A stretch of DNA of 64,000 bases from NCBI RefSeq assembly GCF_900109165.1, contig NZ_FNZF01000002.1, positions 62,001 to 126,000 of the forward strand, in the 5' to 3' direction. Below are positions 62,290 to 64,000 of the stretch, in pieces. Source of the stretch: Bhargavaea ginsengi (lineage in GTDB: Bacteria > Bacillota > Bacilli > Bacillales_A > Planococcaceae). Each line of letters starts with the position of its first letter. Position 1 is the first letter of the stretch. The position numbers were made by a program, and so were the translations under genes. A model generated the notes under the pieces. It was given only the letters and a program-made list of their open reading frames with translations. It was not told where the DNA came from and made no database searches.

Positions 62290-63027
62290 ATGAAATTGCT
62301 GCTTTGCGGGTACGGCGCGTCGAACAAACGCGTCGCCGCCCTTGCCAAGGAACGGGGACATGAGATTGTGGGTGTGCTGCTTTTGCGCGGCCAGTCGGCT
62401 GACGGCTATCCGGTTTACCGGCCGGATGAACGCCTTCCGGAAGCCGATGCGGTCATCGACTTTTCGCATCCTGTCCTCACGAAAGCCCTGCTTGCTGCGG
62501 ACACCGGACTGCCTCTGGTGATCGCAACAACAGGAGAAAAGGAAGTTCTGATTGAACAGATGAAGGAAAAGGCGGATCGCCAGCCGATTTTCTTCAGTGC
62601 AAACATGAGCTACGGGGTGCATATCCTGACGGAGATTGTCCGCTATGCCACCTCCCTCCTTCCTGCCTTCGATATTGAAATGACCGAGCGCCATCACCGC
62701 AAAAAGGTCGATGCACCAAGCGGGACGCTCATCAAGCTGTATGATGCCATCGCATCTGCCCGGCCATCTGTCCATCCCGTGCATGACCGTTCCCAGACGG
62801 AAGGCGCGCGTACCGACGAGGAGATCGGCATCCATGCGGTACGCGGCGGCACGATTACGGGAGACCATGAAGTCCTCTTTGCCGGGCACGATGAGACAAT
62901 CACCATCGCACACCACGCCCAGTCCAAGGACATCTTCGCATCCGGCGCACTTAATGTTGCAGAGCGCCTGATCCATAAGGAAAACGGCTATTATACTTAC
63001 GATAATCTCGGAATCGGCGATTCCTGA
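62290..63027 (+). CDS. dapB: 4-hydroxy-tetrahydrodipicolinate reductase
   Basis: 245-residue NAD(P)H-dependent reductase, second step of the branch. The nucleotide loop is GYGASNKRVA, the catalytic histidine and lysine are in ERHHRKKVDAPSGT (about residues 134-147), and HAVRGGTITGDHEVLFAG is the usual C-terminal block. It is shorter than B. subtilis DapB (267) and closer in form to staphylococcal DapB. Start after GGAGGTTTGAC. Last gene of the riboswitch operon. Confidence 0.95.
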   Translation: MKLLLCGYGASNKRVAALAKERGHEIVGVLLLRGQSADGYPVYRPDERLPEADAVIDFSHPVLTKALLAADTGLPLVIATTGEKEVLIEQMKEKADRQPIFFSANMSYGVHILTEIVRYATSLLPAFDIEMTERHHRKKVDAPSGTLIKLYDAIASARPSVHPVHDRSQTEGARTDEEIGIHAVRGGTITGDHEVLFAGHDETITIAHHAQSKDIFASGALNVAERLIHKENGYYTYDNLGIGDS

Positions 63028-63034
63028 AAAGATT

Positions 63035-63066
63035 AAAAGCGGAGGGCGCTTGCCCTCCGCTTTTTC
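63035..63066 (+). terminator. Intrinsic terminator after dapAB
   Basis: AAAGCGGAGGGC / GCCCTCCGCTTT with a GCTT loop and Ts. Confidence 0.9.
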
Positions 63067-63090
63067 TTATGCCTGGTAACATTGCTGCTG

Positions 63091-63262
63091 CGATTTCGTC
63101 ATTCGTTTCAATAGTTTCGTCATTCGGCCTTCTGATTTCGTCATTCCACCGGATGATCTCGTCATTGGAGTGCCCGACTGGGGCGAATGACGAAATTGAG
63201 CCCGTGAATGACGAAATTGCGGGCGCGAATGCAGAAACCGACCCTATGAATGATGAAACCGG
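63091..63262. repeat. Second 4+4 inverted array of 21-nt repeats, between dapB and parC
   Basis: Four forward cores (ATTTCGTCATT type) start at 63093, 63114, 63135 and 63156, then four inverted cores (AATGACGAAAT type) at 63186, 63207, 63228 and 63249. Every step in a half is 21 bases and the centre step is 30, identical to the array at 46.6 kb. The two arrays share the longer segment TCGTCATTCGGCCTTCTGAT. As at 46.6 kb, it starts soon after a terminator and contains no credible gene. Confidence 0.85.
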
Positions 63263-63283
63263 CAACATAATGCTTCAACATAA

Positions 63284-63327
63284 ACTCCCCCTGCCTGCAG
63301 CCCGGATGGCCTGCGGACAGGGGGAGT
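63284..63327 (-). terminator. Probable terminator of parC
   Basis: ACTCCCCCTG / CAGGGGGAGT arms with an internal pairing CTGCAG/CTGCGG; the minus strand continues with GTTTATG. It lies 7 bases after the parC stop. Confidence 0.7.
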
Positions 63328-63333
63328 ATTCAT

Positions 63334-64000
63334 TTATGCCTGTTCATTTTCTTTAGTTTCCATGTCGACGGCCAGATAGACCGCAGTGACATAACCGTCC
63401 TCTTTCTGGTCGACGGCAAAGCTGCCGTTTGAATAACGGTCGGCCATCCGGTAAGCATGAGGCAATACGGGTACTTCCGCATCCTTGTCCGTTCGCAGGA
63501 TGACGGTGTCCTGTTTGTCGGCGAGGACGACACCTGCAATCCGATGCGGGTTGGATTTGAGTTCTTTTAATGACACGAGTCCCCGTTTTGCACGTGAACC
63601 GAGTTCATATTCACTGATCGGCATCCGTTTGACGGCACCCCGATGTGTTGCAAGAATCAGCGAGCGCTCATCATCCGCCGATCGGAGAATGGAAGATACG
63701 ACATAATCGCCGTCTTTCAGGTTAATGCCTTTGACCCCCGCAGTACGGACACCTGTCGGAGCGACTTCCTCAAGCGGGAAGCGGAGCCCGTAGGTCAGAT
63801 GGGTAAAGAGCAGCACTTCGTCCGAGGCCCCTGCAAGGTGGACAGACTGCAGGGCATCCCCTTTTTTGATGGACACCGCCTTGTACAAGCGGTTAGTGCG
63901 CTTAACCTGATAGTCGGCAAGTGCGGACCGTTTGATGAATCCGCCTTTGGTGACAGTGACGATATCGGTGTCCTCCCTGTCAAATGATTCGATGCCGATT
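63334..64000 (-). CDS. parC: DNA topoisomerase IV subunit A, C-terminal part (cut by window edge)
   Basis: The last 222 residues of ParC/GrlA, the DNA-wrapping beta-pinwheel domain. Repeated blades are seen, such as VTVTKGGFIKRSAL, LILATHRGAVKRMP and SRAKRGLVSL, with the basic residues that contact DNA. The frame is open to the window edge, so the catalytic N-terminal part lies outside. GyrA has a similar domain but carries the GQ-box (QRRGGKG), which I do not see; ParC is therefore favoured. Confidence 0.85.
   Translation of the reverse strand, partial: IGIESFDREDTDIVTVTKGGFIKRSALADYQVKRTNRLYKAVSIKKGDALQSVHLAGASDEVLLFTHLTYGLRFPLEEVAPTGVRTAGVKGINLKDGDYVVSSILRSADDERSLILATHRGAVKRMPISEYELGSRAKRGLVSLKELKSNPHRIAGVVLADKQDTVILRTDKDAEVPVLPHAYRMADRYSNGSFAVDQKEDGYVTAVYLAVDMETKENEQA

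Noticed and set aside
63069-63356. 95-codon frame with NDEI-type repeats next to dapB
   Set aside because: Same cause as above; both strands give similar periodic peptides, which shows that the DNA array and not a protein is conserved.

Overview
The window reads as chromosomal DNA of an endospore-forming, low-GC-lineage Gram-positive bacterium (Bacillales, probably Planococcaceae or a close relative). The basis is strong AGGAGG-type ribosome binding sites, many intrinsic terminators, a complete GerA-type germinant receptor operon, and gene neighbourhoods shared with Bacillus subtilis (ypjP-thyA-dfrA-ypkP-yplQ, ypmR-ypmS-msrA-msrB, deoD-ctpA, odhA-odhB-yojN-yojO, xpaC-yaaN). MurG and DapB look like the staphylococcal versions. 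By eye the G+C content is a little over half, except for one clearly A+T-rich stretch near 60 kb. The genus call is inference. I see no rRNA, tRNA, prophage, CRISPR array or intact insertion sequence.

Layout. 1-6.4 kb: purine and nucleoside uptake (partial pbuX, nupC), a YitT-family protein, the multidrug ABC exporter bmrA and a small diguanylate cyclase. 6.5-11.6 kb: rlmN, a GNAT acetyltransferase coupled to an HExxH protein, then an aldehyde dehydrogenase with its DUF779 partner and an OsmC protein. 11.6-18.8 kb: sbcDC, a serine beta-lactamase-like hydrolase and an MFS/UMF1 transporter. 18.9-24.5 kb: ABC-F factor yfmR, a CvfC-like protein, bacilliredoxin brxA, a methyltransferase, two small genes and ypjP. 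24.6-32 kb: thymidylate and folate metabolism (thyA, dfrA), plsC, hemolysin III, DegV, ypmR, ypmS, methionine sulfoxide repair (msrA, msrB), yozE and deoD. 32-39.5 kb: S41 protease, CobW GTPase, a CAP-domain secreted protein and the gerA-type operon. 39.5-50 kb: MATE exporter, murG, odhAB (2-oxoglutarate dehydrogenase), and a MoxR ATPase/vWA pair. 50-59.5 kb: telA/xpaC, cold shock protein, a lipoprotein, ABC-F ykpA, a second msrA, an LCP wall ligase, an AI-2E family permease and a half-length Spo0M-like protein. 59.5-64 kb: an orphan MarR regulator, about 1.4 kb without a protein gene ending in a lysine riboswitch, dapA-dapB, and the end of parC.

Most of the window is housekeeping. The least explained content is non-coding: (1) three intergenic arrays of degenerate repeats with an exact 21-nt period, two of which have the same 4+4 inverted architecture although 16.5 kb apart; (2) a probable structured small RNA between nupC and bmrA with a good promoter and a terminator; (3) an A+T-rich region after marR bounded by a 16-bp direct repeat that duplicates the end of marR and includes a terminator-ended structured segment and a perfect palindrome; (4) a 26-residue membrane peptide gene. 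These are the best candidates for something undescribed. All predictions come from reading the sequence; no search or folding program was run.
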